From Treponema sp. (GTDB lineage Bacteria > Spirochaetota > Spirochaetia > Treponematales > Treponemataceae), in NCBI GenBank assembly GCA_021442965.1, contig JABUUX010000168.1, positions 1 through 16,944 on the forward strand: a stretch of 16,944 bases of DNA, read 5' to 3'. The translations under genes were made by a program, and so were the position numbers. Position 1 is the stretch's first letter, and every line of letters starts with the position of its first letter. The notes beneath the pieces were generated by a model, which had not been told where the DNA came from, made no database searches, and saw only the letters and a program-made list of their open reading frames with translations. Shown piece after piece: positions 1-7,283 of the stretch.

Positions 1-72
1 AGGTGGTTTCGACGAAGCTCAACCACCGTGTAACGCAGGACAAACAACATGTAACGAAGCTCAACCACCGTG
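1..72. repeat. REP-like palindromic/direct repeat remnant at the left edge
   Basis: GGTGGTT at 2-8 is the exact inverted complement of AACCACC at 21-27. A smaller inverted pair, TTCG and CGAA, lies between them, so this stretch can fold into a hairpin. A 19-base block reading ACGAAGCTCAACCACCGTG occurs at 12-30 and again, perfectly, at 54-72, giving a 42-base period. The composition (TTCGAC, GCTCAACCACC) resembles short palindromic intergenic elements scattered in many bacterial chromosomes, and it is more GC-rich than the surrounding DNA. The left end is cut by the window, so full length and copy number are unknown. The hairpin and direct repeat are seen directly; assignment to a REP-like family is inference. 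Confidence 0.6.
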
Positions 73-265
73 CTGTGAAAATCCACGCTGGCTCTTTTCA
101 GATTTCAAGAAAAAGGGTGGATTCAAAAGAAGCTTGGAAATCAGCAAAGAATATGAACTTTACCGGCAGCAGTATTGCGGATGTGTTTATTCAGCGAAAG
201 GGAAAAAACTTCAAACAAATAAACAAAACTCGAATTAATTTTTACAAATCGCTATACTTTACCGT
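73..265. other. Intergenic region upstream of argA, no convincing gene
   Basis: This AT-rich stretch lies between the repeat element and argA. A reading frame runs through it from position 3 to 308 on the plus strand, but its first third is translated repeat and its end overlaps argA in another frame. It resembles no protein family I know. The only regulatory signal I see is a -10-like hexamer close to the argA start, listed separately. I see no RNA gene or riboswitch fold. Confidence 0.5.
253..258 (+). promoter_or_regulatory. Candidate -10 box for argA, giving a leaderless or near-leaderless mRNA
   Basis: TATACT, a five-of-six match to TATAAT, ends 7 bases before the argA ATG at 266. A start 7 bases downstream of the -10 would put the first transcribed base at or next to the A of the ATG. 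No Shine-Dalgarno-like purine run precedes the ATG, which agrees with leaderless initiation. No good -35 is visible: the 230-235 hexamer is TCGAAT. Confidence is therefore moderate at best. Confidence 0.4.
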
Positions 266-1594
266 ATGGAAACAAGAACTCAAAAAGCAGAAAACATTCG
301 CGGCGTAATCCGTTATCTTCAAAAATTTAAAAATGCTACAGTAGTTATTTATCTGGATGACAAACTGTTTGACTCTACTCTTTTTACAAGTCACATAAAA
401 GACATTGCACTCCTTCATGAAGCAGGCTTAAAAGTTGTTCTTGTACCTGGTGCAAAAAAAAGAATTGATGAAGTTCTTGCCTCTGCAAAAATTCCATGGA
501 CCTGTAAAAATAACATTCGTATAACAGATGATTCTGCTATGCCACTGATTAAAATGGCAGCCTTTGATGTTTCAAATATTGTGATGACAAATCTAGCCGC
601 AAACAAAGTAAATGCCGTAATCGGTAACTGGGTTCGTTCCCGCGGAAAAGGAATTTTGAACGGGCAGGATTTTGGAACTGCCGGAGAAATTGACAAACTT
701 CAAATAGAAGCTGTTCAAAAAATTTTGGATGACGGTTTTATTCCAATCTTTCCGTGCATTGGATGGAACTCAAACGGTCACCCATATAATATTTCTTCAA
801 TCACACTGGCACAGAATATTGCGGTAAATTTAAAGGCCGATAAATTATTCTTCCTTATGGATAACAAAGAAATCTCCTCAAATAATTATATCATACCAGA
901 AGGTTTTTCTGTTTCTGAAACAGGCACTGTTCCAGCCATGAGTGTAGATGAAGTTTCCGTTTTTCTTAAGGAAAATAATGCCGATGCATCTCCTGAAAAT
1001 TCAGACAATATTATTTTCAGACTTCTTGCGTCTTCTAAAGATGCATGCAAAAAAGGTGTTACTCGAGCGCATATTGTCAACGGGAATATGGATGGAGTTC
1101 TTCCTTGTGAAATTTTTAGTGAACTGGGATCGGGAACTATGATTTATACAAATAATTACGGCGGAATCAGACCGATGACTCCTGGCGATATTCCTTCCGT
1201 TCTTTCAGTAATGCGTCCCTTTATAGAAAGTGGCAAACTGCTTCCACGAAGCGAATCCGTTCTTCTTGAACAATTGGATGATTATATTGTTTACGAATTT
1301 GATGGAGGAATCAGAGCCTGCGCTGCTTTACATTCTTACCCTGACAGCCAGGCAGAAATTGCCGCTGTAGCTGTTGATGAAAATTTTAAACACATGGGTA
1401 TTGGTGAAAAAATAATTGGGTTCCTTTTAGAAAAAGCCCGAACTCAAAAACAAAAATCAGTTTTCATTTTAACTACTCAGGCTGCTGACTGGTTTCAAAA
1501 ACTTGGCTTTCATGCCGACAGCATTGATTCCATTCCTAAAGAACGCCGTGCACTTTGGAGCCCAGAACGTGGCTCAAAAGTTTTTAGAAAGTAA
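266..1594 (+). CDS. argA: Amino-acid N-acetyltransferase (N-acetylglutamate synthase, classical ArgA type)
   Basis: It makes N-acetylglutamate from glutamate and acetyl-CoA, the first step of arginine biosynthesis, in the cytoplasm. The 442 residues match the length of classical ArgA (about 440) and its two-domain order. An amino-acid-kinase-like domain spans about 10-295: VVLVPGAKKRID near 57-68 is the kinase-fold loop, and GVTRAHIVNG at 264-273 with GSGTMI near 288-293 is the signature shared with acetylglutamate kinases. A C-terminal GNAT acetyltransferase domain covers about 299-435, with the acetyl-CoA loop as KHMGIG at 375-380. In this family the kinase-like domain carries the arginine feedback site. 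The ATG at 266 is chosen because the family N-terminus (RGVIRYLQKF) starts just after it. No ribosome binding site precedes it. It stands alone, with no other arg gene in the window, and is closed by a strong terminator. The main remaining doubt is the translation-initiation mode, not the function. Confidence 0.93.
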   Translation: METRTQKAENIRGVIRYLQKFKNATVVIYLDDKLFDSTLFTSHIKDIALLHEAGLKVVLVPGAKKRIDEVLASAKIPWTCKNNIRITDDSAMPLIKMAAFDVSNIVMTNLAANKVNAVIGNWVRSRGKGILNGQDFGTAGEIDKLQIEAVQKILDDGFIPIFPCIGWNSNGHPYNISSITLAQNIAVNLKADKLFFLMDNKEISSNNYIIPEGFSVSETGTVPAMSVDEVSVFLKENNADASPENSDNIIFRLLASSKDACKKGVTRAHIVNGNMDGVLPCEIFSELGSGTMIYTNNYGGIRPMTPGDIPSVLSVMRPFIESGKLLPRSESVLLEQLDDYIVYEFDGGIRACAALHSYPDSQAEIAAVAVDENFKHMGIGEKIIGFLLEKARTQKQKSVFILTTQAADWFQKLGFHADSIDSIPKERRALWSPERGSKVFRK

Positions 1595-1598
1595 CCAC

Positions 1599-1637
1599 AA
1601 AAAAAGCCTGCCTCATTAGTTATTGGCAGGCTTTTTT
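1599..1637. terminator. Bidirectional intrinsic terminator between argA and the DUF4190-like gene
   Basis: GCCTGCC at 1606-1612 pairs perfectly with GGCAGGC at 1625-1631 around a 12-base loop. Seven A precede the stem and six T follow it, so the hairpin works on both strands. It lies just past the argA stop (1594) and just past the end of the minus-strand gene that stops at 1659, and so serves both convergent genes. Confidence 0.93.
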
Positions 1638-1658
1638 ATCAAATTTTTCTATTTCAAA

Positions 1659-2012
1659 TTAATAAAGAAGATTATCAAACAAGTCCTCGAATACATCTCC
1701 CAATGAATATGCTGCGGCCGCAAAAACACAAATCCAAATAATCATAAAAACTACACTTAATACAGTTCCAATTATTCCCATCACTTTTCCAGAATGTCCT
1801 TTGTCCCCTTGAGAAGAAGATTTTTCTCCCAAGCTTCCAAATACAATTCCCAGAACAGGAATAATCACTGTAAATCCTATCCAGCTTAAAACAAGCCCTG
1901 CAATGCCTGATACAAAACCAACAATAGCAAAAGCACTGTAACATCCTTTTTCTGATTTTCCAGAAGCAACAGGAGTTGCTACATATTCTGTTGTTGTTAC
2001 ATTATCATCCAT
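1659..2012 (-). CDS. Small DUF4190-like membrane protein
   Basis: This 117-residue protein has an about 25-residue polar N-terminus rich in Thr/Val/Ala. A long hydrophobic stretch at about 26-60 is probably two close membrane helices, with glycine spacing of the SGIAGLVLSWIG type. A short polar loop (GEKSSSQGDKGHSGK, 61-75) follows, then another helix at about 77-103 and an acidic tail. The pattern of a glycine-rich hydrophobic hairpin, a short Lys/Gly loop and a final helix is that of DUF4190-type proteins, whose function is unknown. The assignment rests on pattern, not alignment. The start is supported by AGGAG about 7 bases upstream and by a good promoter. It is monocistronic and convergent with argA. 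Confidence 0.72.
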   Translation of the reverse strand: MDDNVTTTEYVATPVASGKSEKGCYSAFAIVGFVSGIAGLVLSWIGFTVIIPVLGIVFGSLGEKSSSQGDKGHSGKVMGIIGTVLSVVFMIIWICVFAAAAYSLGDVFEDLFDNLLY

Positions 2013-2031
2013 TTTTTTCTCCTATGATTAA

Positions 2032-2060
2032 ATTATACCACAGTATTTTTATCTTGTAAG
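2032..2060 (-). promoter_or_regulatory. Promoter of the DUF4190-like gene, overlapping the 3' end of ettA
   Basis: On the minus strand there is a perfect TATAAT (plus positions 2032-2037) preceded by TGG, which makes an extended -10. CTTACA (2055-2060) lies 17 bases upstream as a -35 with four of six matches. Transcription would begin near 2025, giving a short leader that carries AGGAG before the ATG at 2012. The -35 and part of the spacer lie inside the last codons of ettA, so the small gene can be expressed independently of read-through from ettA. Confidence 0.7.
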
Positions 2061-3809
2061 TTTTCGGTAGACTGTGCGTTTTGGAACGCCTACATCTTCA
2101 CCGAATTCTTTCATCTTCCATTCAGCGTATTCAGACCAGTTTCCTTCAAAGAAACGTACGGTTGAATTATTTTCGAAGGCGAGAATATGTGTACAGATAC
2201 GGTCCAAAAACCAGCGGTCATGGCTTACTACCATGGCACAGCCTGCAAAATCTTCAAGGGCATCTTCCAAAGCACGTACTGTCTGAACGTCCAGATCGTT
2301 TGTAGGTTCGTCGAATAAAAGCACGTTTCCACTTTCTTGAAGCATAAGTCCCAAATTCAGGCGATTTTTTTCACCACCGGAAAGAACTGAAACTTTTTTG
2401 TTCTGGTCTGGTCCTCCAAAGTTAAACCATCCGCAGTAAGCATGTGCATTAATTTCTCGAACTCCGCCTTCAAGTGGACGTCCTTTTTCATCTAAGGCAC
2501 CAAGTTTAATCAAATCTTTTCCGCCACTTAAAGTTTCATAAACAGTTTTATTTTCATCAAGTGTTGTTCGAAGCTGGTCTACGTAAACAAGTTTTACAGT
2601 CTGCCCGATTTTAATTTCACCGGCATCCGGAAGTTCACCTGTTCCACTAAGTCCTTTGTTTGCCGGAGTTTTGGAAGCAGCCTCAACAATCATTTTGAAA
2701 AGTGTAGTTTTACCAGCACCGTTTGGTCCTACAATTCCCACTACAGCACCAGCTGGAATATGTACATCAAGATTTTCGAACAGAAGTTTATCCCCAAAAG
2801 ATTTTGTAAGTCCTTCAATATCAATTACCTGCCCTCCAAGACGAGGTCCTGCTGGAATAGAAATCTGTGTATCTTTAAGCTGGGTTTTTGAGCCCTGAGC
2901 CATAAGTTCGTTATAACGGGTTATATGTTCCTTGTGTTTTGCCTGACGGCCTTTTGCACCCATGTGAATCCATTCCAACTCACGCTGTATATCTTTCTGA
3001 CGCTGGGTTTCACTTTTTGCTTCCTGTGCAAGACGGGCATTTTTCTGTTCAAGCCATGAAGTATAATTTCCCTTGAAAGGATAACCTTCCCCACGGTCCA
3101 GTTCCAAAATCCAACCTGCAACATTGTCCAAAAAATAACGGTCATGTGTTACGGCAATAATTGTTCCCGGGTAATCCTGAAGATGTTTTTCAAGCCATGC
3201 AACAGTTTCTGCATCCAGATGGTTTGTTGGTTCGTCCAAAAGAAGAATGTCCGGTTTTTGAAGAAGAAGACGGCACAATGCTACACGACGGCGTTCTCCT
3301 CCGGAAAGTACATCTACAATCTGATCGGCTGGAGGACAGCGCAAAGCTTCCATAGCAAGTTCCAGATTTGCATCCAGATTCCAGGCGTCAGCTGCATCAA
3401 GTTTTTCCTGAACTTCTGCCTGGCGTGCACAGAGTTTATCAAAGTCTGCGTCCGGGTCGCCAAAGGCTTCGTTAATTTTATCGAATTCAGCAAGAAGGTC
3501 TGTAATTGGTTTTACACCTTCTTTTACAATTTCCATTACGGTTTTTCCGGCTTCCAGTTCAGGTTCCTGTTCCAAATATCCGATTGTGTATCCGGGTGCC
3601 ATAGAAGTTTCACCGGTAAAATCTTTATCACGTCCTGCTAGGATTTTAAAAAGTGAAGATTTTCCAGAACCGTTTGCACCTACAACACCAATTTTTGCAC
3701 CATAATAATATGAAAGGCACATATCTTTAAGAACAACTTTTGTTCCATATGCACGTCCCACCCTATCCATAGTATAAATGATTTTTTTGTCATCGTATGT
3801 TTTTGCCAT
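2049..3809 (-). CDS. ettA: Energy-dependent translational throttle protein EttA (ABC-F ATPase)
   Basis: This is a soluble ABC-F protein that binds the ribosomal E site and gates entry into elongation according to ATP/ADP level. It has two ATPase domains. The first has Walker A GANGSGKSS near 44-52, signature LSGGERRR at 168-175 and Walker B LLLDEPTNHLD at 189-199. The second has Walker A GPNGAGKTT at 361-369, signature LSGGEKNR at 476-483 and LLFDEPTNDLD at 497-507. The linker between them holds ELEWIHMGAKGRQAK at 277-291, matching the tRNA-contact motif that separates EttA from other ABC-F proteins. I chose the ATG at 3809 (586 aa) because AGGAG lies 12 bases upstream and EttA proteins begin MAK; an in-frame ATG at 3839 lies upstream of that ribosome binding site. 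At 586 residues it exceeds the usual ~555, owing to two insertions in the second ATPase domain (about 376-393 and 439-453). There is no membrane segment. Confidence 0.94.
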   Translation of the reverse strand: MAKTYDDKKIIYTMDRVGRAYGTKVVLKDMCLSYYYGAKIGVVGANGSGKSSLFKILAGRDKDFTGETSMAPGYTIGYLEQEPELEAGKTVMEIVKEGVKPITDLLAEFDKINEAFGDPDADFDKLCARQAEVQEKLDAADAWNLDANLELAMEALRCPPADQIVDVLSGGERRRVALCRLLLQKPDILLLDEPTNHLDAETVAWLEKHLQDYPGTIIAVTHDRYFLDNVAGWILELDRGEGYPFKGNYTSWLEQKNARLAQEAKSETQRQKDIQRELEWIHMGAKGRQAKHKEHITRYNELMAQGSKTQLKDTQISIPAGPRLGGQVIDIEGLTKSFGDKLLFENLDVHIPAGAVVGIVGPNGAGKTTLFKMIVEAASKTPANKGLSGTGELPDAGEIKIGQTVKLVYVDQLRTTLDENKTVYETLSGGKDLIKLGALDEKGRPLEGGVREINAHAYCGWFNFGGPDQNKKVSVLSGGEKNRLNLGLMLQESGNVLLFDEPTNDLDVQTVRALEDALEDFAGCAMVVSHDRWFLDRICTHILAFENNSTVRFFEGNWSEYAEWKMKEFGEDVGVPKRTVYRKLTR

Positions 3810-3843
3810 AAGTAATAGATACTCCTGAGTTTTTTTCAAGAAA

Positions 3844-3849
3844 ATTATA
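3844..3849 (-). promoter_or_regulatory. Candidate -10 box for ettA
   Basis: A perfect TATAAT on the minus strand lies 34 bases upstream of the ATG at 3809, with AGGAG between them, so spacing suits a normal leader. The hexamer 17 bases further upstream is TATAAA, a poor -35. The region is so AT-rich that a chance TATAAT is possible. It sits in the 93-nt gap between ettA and the end of the rhomboid gene, where ettA would need a promoter if it is not in that operon. Confidence 0.4.
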
Positions 3850-3902
3850 AATGAAAGAAAAAAAAGTTTATAGGGTGAATGGGAAGCTCCAACCCCAAAA
3901 AA

Positions 3903-4538
3903 TTACGAGTTTTTCCAAACTTTGAACGGATTGATTTTCATGCGGATTAGTATATACAGAAATGCAGCTAAAAATCCAAAAAGATGAGTTAAATGAGCAA
4001 CAGATCCCCCCATGCCGGTAACTTCACTTAGCACTTCAATAATTGTATAGATAAGAACAAGAATTGGAGCCGGAACTGGAATGAGTCCCCATATATAGAC
4101 TACTGCCCTAGGGAATGCTACAGCATAAGCAAAAAGAATTGCATAAATGGCTCCGCTGGCTCCCATAAGGAATACTCCATACTGCCCCGTAAGTACATAA
4201 ACACCAAAGGAAAGCAGACCGCTTATTACTCCGCATACCAGATACATAAGAATAAATTCTTTGGAGCCCAAAGCCCGTTCCAGATGAATTCCAAAAGACA
4301 CCAGCACAAGCATATTCCAGAATAAATGTGAAATACTTCCGTGAACGAACATATATGTAAAAGGCTGCCAGTACCAGTGCATTTTTATCATGTTGTAAGG
4401 ATTCAAAGCCATGAGCGTTGGAAGATTGGGGATTGCAAATGTTGCCACAAGCACCAGAGCATTAATTCCTGCAAGAATCAATGTAGCGTTGAAAAAAGTA
4501 TATTTGAAAGGTTTTTGAAAAAATAGCTGCTTACTCAT
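3903..4538 (-). CDS. Rhomboid family intramembrane serine protease
   Basis: This is a multi-pass membrane protease predicted to cleave transmembrane substrates inside the bilayer. From the chosen start it has 211 residues and about six hydrophobic helices, the minimal bacterial rhomboid core. The catalytic serine is in GASG (Ser128), and the catalytic histidine is the first His of AHLTHLFGF (His182). HLFWN supplies His71 and Asn75, spaced like the oxyanion-hole residues of GlpG. All key residues are present, so it should be active; substrates cannot be predicted. I chose the ATG at 4538 because it overlaps the end of the diguanylate cyclase gene by 8 nt (ATGAGTAA), is preceded by GGAAG, and gives a short cytoplasmic tail. 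An in-frame ATG at 4580 would add 14 residues. The overlap implies translational coupling with the upstream gene. It is the last gene of the minus-strand operon. Confidence 0.9.
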   Translation of the reverse strand: MSKQLFFQKPFKYTFFNATLILAGINALVLVATFAIPNLPTLMALNPYNMIKMHWYWQPFTYMFVHGSISHLFWNMLVLVSFGIHLERALGSKEFILMYLVCGVISGLLSFGVYVLTGQYGVFLMGASGAIYAILFAYAVAFPRAVVYIWGLIPVPAPILVLIYTIIEVLSEVTGMGGSVAHLTHLFGFLAAFLYILIRMKINPFKVWKNS

Positions 4539-5676
4539 CTTCTTCCAGGCCGTCATCAGTAATATTGTCTTCCGGTTCAAAAAATGTTACCTGGTTGCGT
4601 CCGTTTCTTTTGGACATATACAGTCCCATATCTGCCTGATTCACCAGATTTTTTGGTGACGTAATAGGATTTTTTTCTATGTCAAACACGGAAACCCCAC
4701 CCGAAATAGTAACTCGTAATGGCGTCCCCTCATATTCAAAAATATAGCTTTCAATTTTTGATCGGATTCTTTCGGCTACAATCATTGCTTCTTCTTTTCC
4801 TGTGTCTGCCAAAAGAACTGTAAATTCTTCCCCACCATAACGAGCCGCTATATCCATATCTCTAAGGCTTGCTTTTATTATGTTTGCAACTGTTACCAAA
4901 ACATAGTCCCCGCACTCGTGTCCGTAGGTGTCGTTAAATTTCTTAAAGTAATCAATGTCAAACATAAGAACAGCCAGATTTGTATGATGTGCAAATGCTG
5001 TATCTATTGTTTCTGTAAGCACATTGAAAAAGAAATACTTAAGCTTCAGATGTGTCATCATATCTGTTGAAGATTTTTCAAGTAAAGATGCATTGTTTAT
5101 AGCCAAAGAACCTAATGAAGCAATATTCATAATCTGTTCTTTTTCGTACTCGTTGTAACTTGTATCATTTTCAATAGCAATACGCTCAAGAAGGATAAGA
5201 ATTCCATTCAAGTGATTGTTATGAATGAGTGGCACTATAAGCGTAGGGTTAAAAGTTTCCAAAACTTTAATCGTATTTATATCGTCAATTGTTGACTTCA
5301 GATAACCGATTGTAACCGGTCGTTTTTCTTCCAAAAGTTTACTTATTAAACTAGATGTGGCAGGTATTCGCAGTTTAAGTTTTTCAGAATCCTGAGAAGT
5401 TTCAAGCATAAAGGAATCACTGGAAACCAGGTCTCGTATAAAAATTTCTGCACCAAGAACATGCATCTGCGCCATACAAATATAGGTAATAGACTCAAGA
5501 AGATTTGTAAAATTTAGTGTAGAGCAGAAAGATTTTGCAATATCGAGCATCTGTTCAAGATCATAAATCTTTTTTTCATACATTACAGACTGTTCAACAA
5601 TCACATTTTTTTTCTGAGAATCTTTGTCATTTTCATATGCACGAAGTGCATCATTTTTTCTTGATAAGCTCTTCAC
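4531..5676 (-). CDS. GAF-GGDEF diguanylate cyclase
   Basis: It is predicted to make cyclic di-GMP from two GTP in the cytoplasm; no membrane helix or signal peptide is visible. Of 381 residues, about 1-40 are polar and charged and about 40-200 resemble a GAF sensor fold (LDIAKSFCSTLNFTNLLESI opening, NPTLIVPLIHNNHLNGILIL core). The GGDEF domain is at about 205-365. The active-site loop is GGEEF at 281-285, a functional variant. Metal- and substrate-binding residues are present in FDIDYFKKFND (Asp240, Asn248) and GHECGD (Asp257). RDMD at 272-275 lies exactly five residues before GGEEF and is a standard RxxD inhibitory I-site, so product feedback is expected. The start is taken as GTG at 5676, 6 nt after the upstream gene stops. 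The ribosome site there is weak, so the N-terminus is uncertain; an ATG at codon 32 is the next option. The GAF ligand is unknown. Confidence 0.9.
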   Translation of the reverse strand: MKSLSRKNDALRAYENDKDSQKKNVIVEQSVMYEKKIYDLEQMLDIAKSFCSTLNFTNLLESITYICMAQMHVLGAEIFIRDLVSSDSFMLETSQDSEKLKLRIPATSSLISKLLEEKRPVTIGYLKSTIDDINTIKVLETFNPTLIVPLIHNNHLNGILILLERIAIENDTSYNEYEKEQIMNIASLGSLAINNASLLEKSSTDMMTHLKLKYFFFNVLTETIDTAFAHHTNLAVLMFDIDYFKKFNDTYGHECGDYVLVTVANIIKASLRDMDIAARYGGEEFTVLLADTGKEEAMIVAERIRSKIESYIFEYEGTPLRVTISGGVSVFDIEKNPITSPKNLVNQADMGLYMSKRNGRNQVTFFEPEDNITDDGLEEDE

Positions 5677-5682
5677 CTTTTT

Positions 5683-7266
5683 TTAACTCACCACATTAAT
5701 AATAGCATAATTTTTCATTATATCAAAAAAGATTTTCCATGTATCGTAGTGCTTCTCCAGGAAACTTGTATCCTCCCTGTGGCGGGAAGACATCATTGTA
5801 ACCTTCAAATTTTCTATAATTTCCCCGGAAGGACGTTTTGTGTCTTCCAAAAGATCCCCAATCTGCTTATAAAGTGAAAATAAATTTGACGTCTGACGCT
5901 GAATTATTTCTTTTGCCTGCTCATTGATTCTAAGAACCATTGTTTCAAGCTTTTTATAAAAATCCTTGTCCTTATGACTGTCTTTTATATAACTCTGCAA
6001 AACTGCAATACTGTTCTGCTGATCGCTTCCAAAGGAATTTTCAAAATCTGCCATTGCTTCAGGAATTCCAAGGCAGGTATAAACGGTATCAGAAAAAGTC
6101 TTTTTATAATTCTGGCTTACAAAAAATCCTTCAATAACAAGGTCATTTAAAAGATTTTTTACATTGTCAGGAAGATAAACCTGAATGAAAGTTTTTAGAA
6201 TTCGAAACGGCAGGATATATTTAAATGAAAGTGGCGAATTTGCCATAAGGACTGCATTCTGTTCATTGTTGTAAGCACCGCTTGGAAGAAGTTCTGAACC
6301 GTTAAATAGATTTGATAATTCTCGTTCAATTTGTTCATCCTGCAGCTCCGCTTTTATTCGTTTTTCATCTGCATTGAACATCGTTGTCATAAGTTCTGCA
6401 AATTCCTGTTTTGGAGAACCTGAATAAGTTACTTTCCTTGCTTCATAGGTTTCATCTGCTTTTTCGTAGCAAATAAGAGCTCTAAGTCTTTCTGGCGGTA
6501 TGATTTTTGTTAAAACATAGGATATTCGTTTTAAATATGAAAAATACTGTTCTTTTTTTTCTTCGGACAGATTTCCACCGGCACGAAGTTGTGCCAGAGC
6601 TACTACAGCATTTGCAGTTCCCGTTGTAATTCTTAATCCCGAAGTCTGATAGTAAAAATCTTCAAGAACGTTTCCAATTTTATCTATGGAAACCTCTTTG
6701 TAAGTCGGTTTGTAATTAAAATCTCCTGGAATAAAATTGCTGTCAAACATCTGCAGAACAGGCATAAAATTTGTACGGCAAAAATCTACCAGCTGACGAA
6801 GCTGAAGGATTTCATGATCCATATTTCTAAACCCTTCAGAGTTCAGAGCTTTTATAAGGCGTTCGTGTTTTTTACGCTGAAGTTCATAAACTCGGGTTTC
6901 TTCTCTGGAAGAACCTGCTTCCATAACTTCGGCCTTTCTGTTTTCATAAAGCAGTTCATCCAAAATCGTCTGCTCTTCGGGTGTATATCCAGTCATTACA
7001 AGCTGACCTTCAAAACGCTTCTGGCGCTGAATATCATTTGGTGAAATTGTTACAGAAAAAAGATCGTCCAATGGACGGCAGTTTTTATACAAAGTAAAAA
7101 CTGCCTCTGCAAAGTTCGGAAGCATTTCTCCATTTTTGCAAATAACAGGGTTAAATGTTTTTATTTCATTCTCCATTTTTTTTAGAAGCTGCTTTCTTTG
7201 CACTTCAGGAGAAGAACGTTTGAAAAGTGATTCAAAAAAGTTCGTTATACTCTGAAATAAACCCAT
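5683..7266 (-). CDS. Conserved protein of unknown function, resembling the spirochaete DUF5312 family
   Basis: I recognise no enzymatic or binding motif in this 527-residue protein. It starts MGLFQSITNFFESLFKR, a short amphipathic helix with bulky aromatics on one face and basic residues after it. That could touch a membrane, but there is no true transmembrane segment or signal peptide. The rest is mostly helical and highly charged. A heptad-like stretch lies around 118-160, and long helices lie near 440-480 (MVLRINEQAKEIIQRQTSNL). Overall it looks like a large cytoplasmic helical scaffold. Length and style resemble DUF5312, a family I recall as restricted to spirochaetes; this is memory-based and unaligned. 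It sits between dus (17 nt gap) and the diguanylate cyclase (6 nt gap), so it is almost certainly co-transcribed with them. No Shine-Dalgarno precedes the ATG at 7266, so translation may depend on upstream read-through. Confidence 0.7.
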   Translation of the reverse strand: MGLFQSITNFFESLFKRSSPEVQRKQLLKKMENEIKTFNPVICKNGEMLPNFAEAVFTLYKNCRPLDDLFSVTISPNDIQRQKRFEGQLVMTGYTPEEQTILDELLYENRKAEVMEAGSSREETRVYELQRKKHERLIKALNSEGFRNMDHEILQLRQLVDFCRTNFMPVLQMFDSNFIPGDFNYKPTYKEVSIDKIGNVLEDFYYQTSGLRITTGTANAVVALAQLRAGGNLSEEKKEQYFSYLKRISYVLTKIIPPERLRALICYEKADETYEARKVTYSGSPKQEFAELMTTMFNADEKRIKAELQDEQIERELSNLFNGSELLPSGAYNNEQNAVLMANSPLSFKYILPFRILKTFIQVYLPDNVKNLLNDLVIEGFFVSQNYKKTFSDTVYTCLGIPEAMADFENSFGSDQQNSIAVLQSYIKDSHKDKDFYKKLETMVLRINEQAKEIIQRQTSNLFSLYKQIGDLLEDTKRPSGEIIENLKVTMMSSRHREDTSFLEKHYDTWKIFFDIMKNYAIINVVS

Positions 7267-7283
7267 ACTTATATTTTATATGT

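Noticed and set aside
1..72. Two direct repeats as the end of a CRISPR array
   Set aside because: Only two copies of 19 bases with a 23-base gap, no further units to the right, and no cas genes in the window.
3..308. Plus-strand open frame of 101 codons before argA
   Set aside because: Its start lies in the repeat element, so KLNHR appears twice because of the DNA repeat. It overlaps argA out of frame, has no ribosome site and matches no family I know.
3144..3641. 165-codon open frame antisense to ettA
   Set aside because: Low-complexity Phe/Cys/Lys-rich translation typical of the complement of a real gene. ettA on the other strand is certain.
3871..3902. Possible terminator after the rhomboid gene (GGGGTTGGAGCTTCCC on the minus strand)
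   Set aside because: Only a very short imperfect stem can form and no T run follows. The GAAGCTCCAACCCC piece looks a little like the left-edge repeat but does not match it well enough to call.
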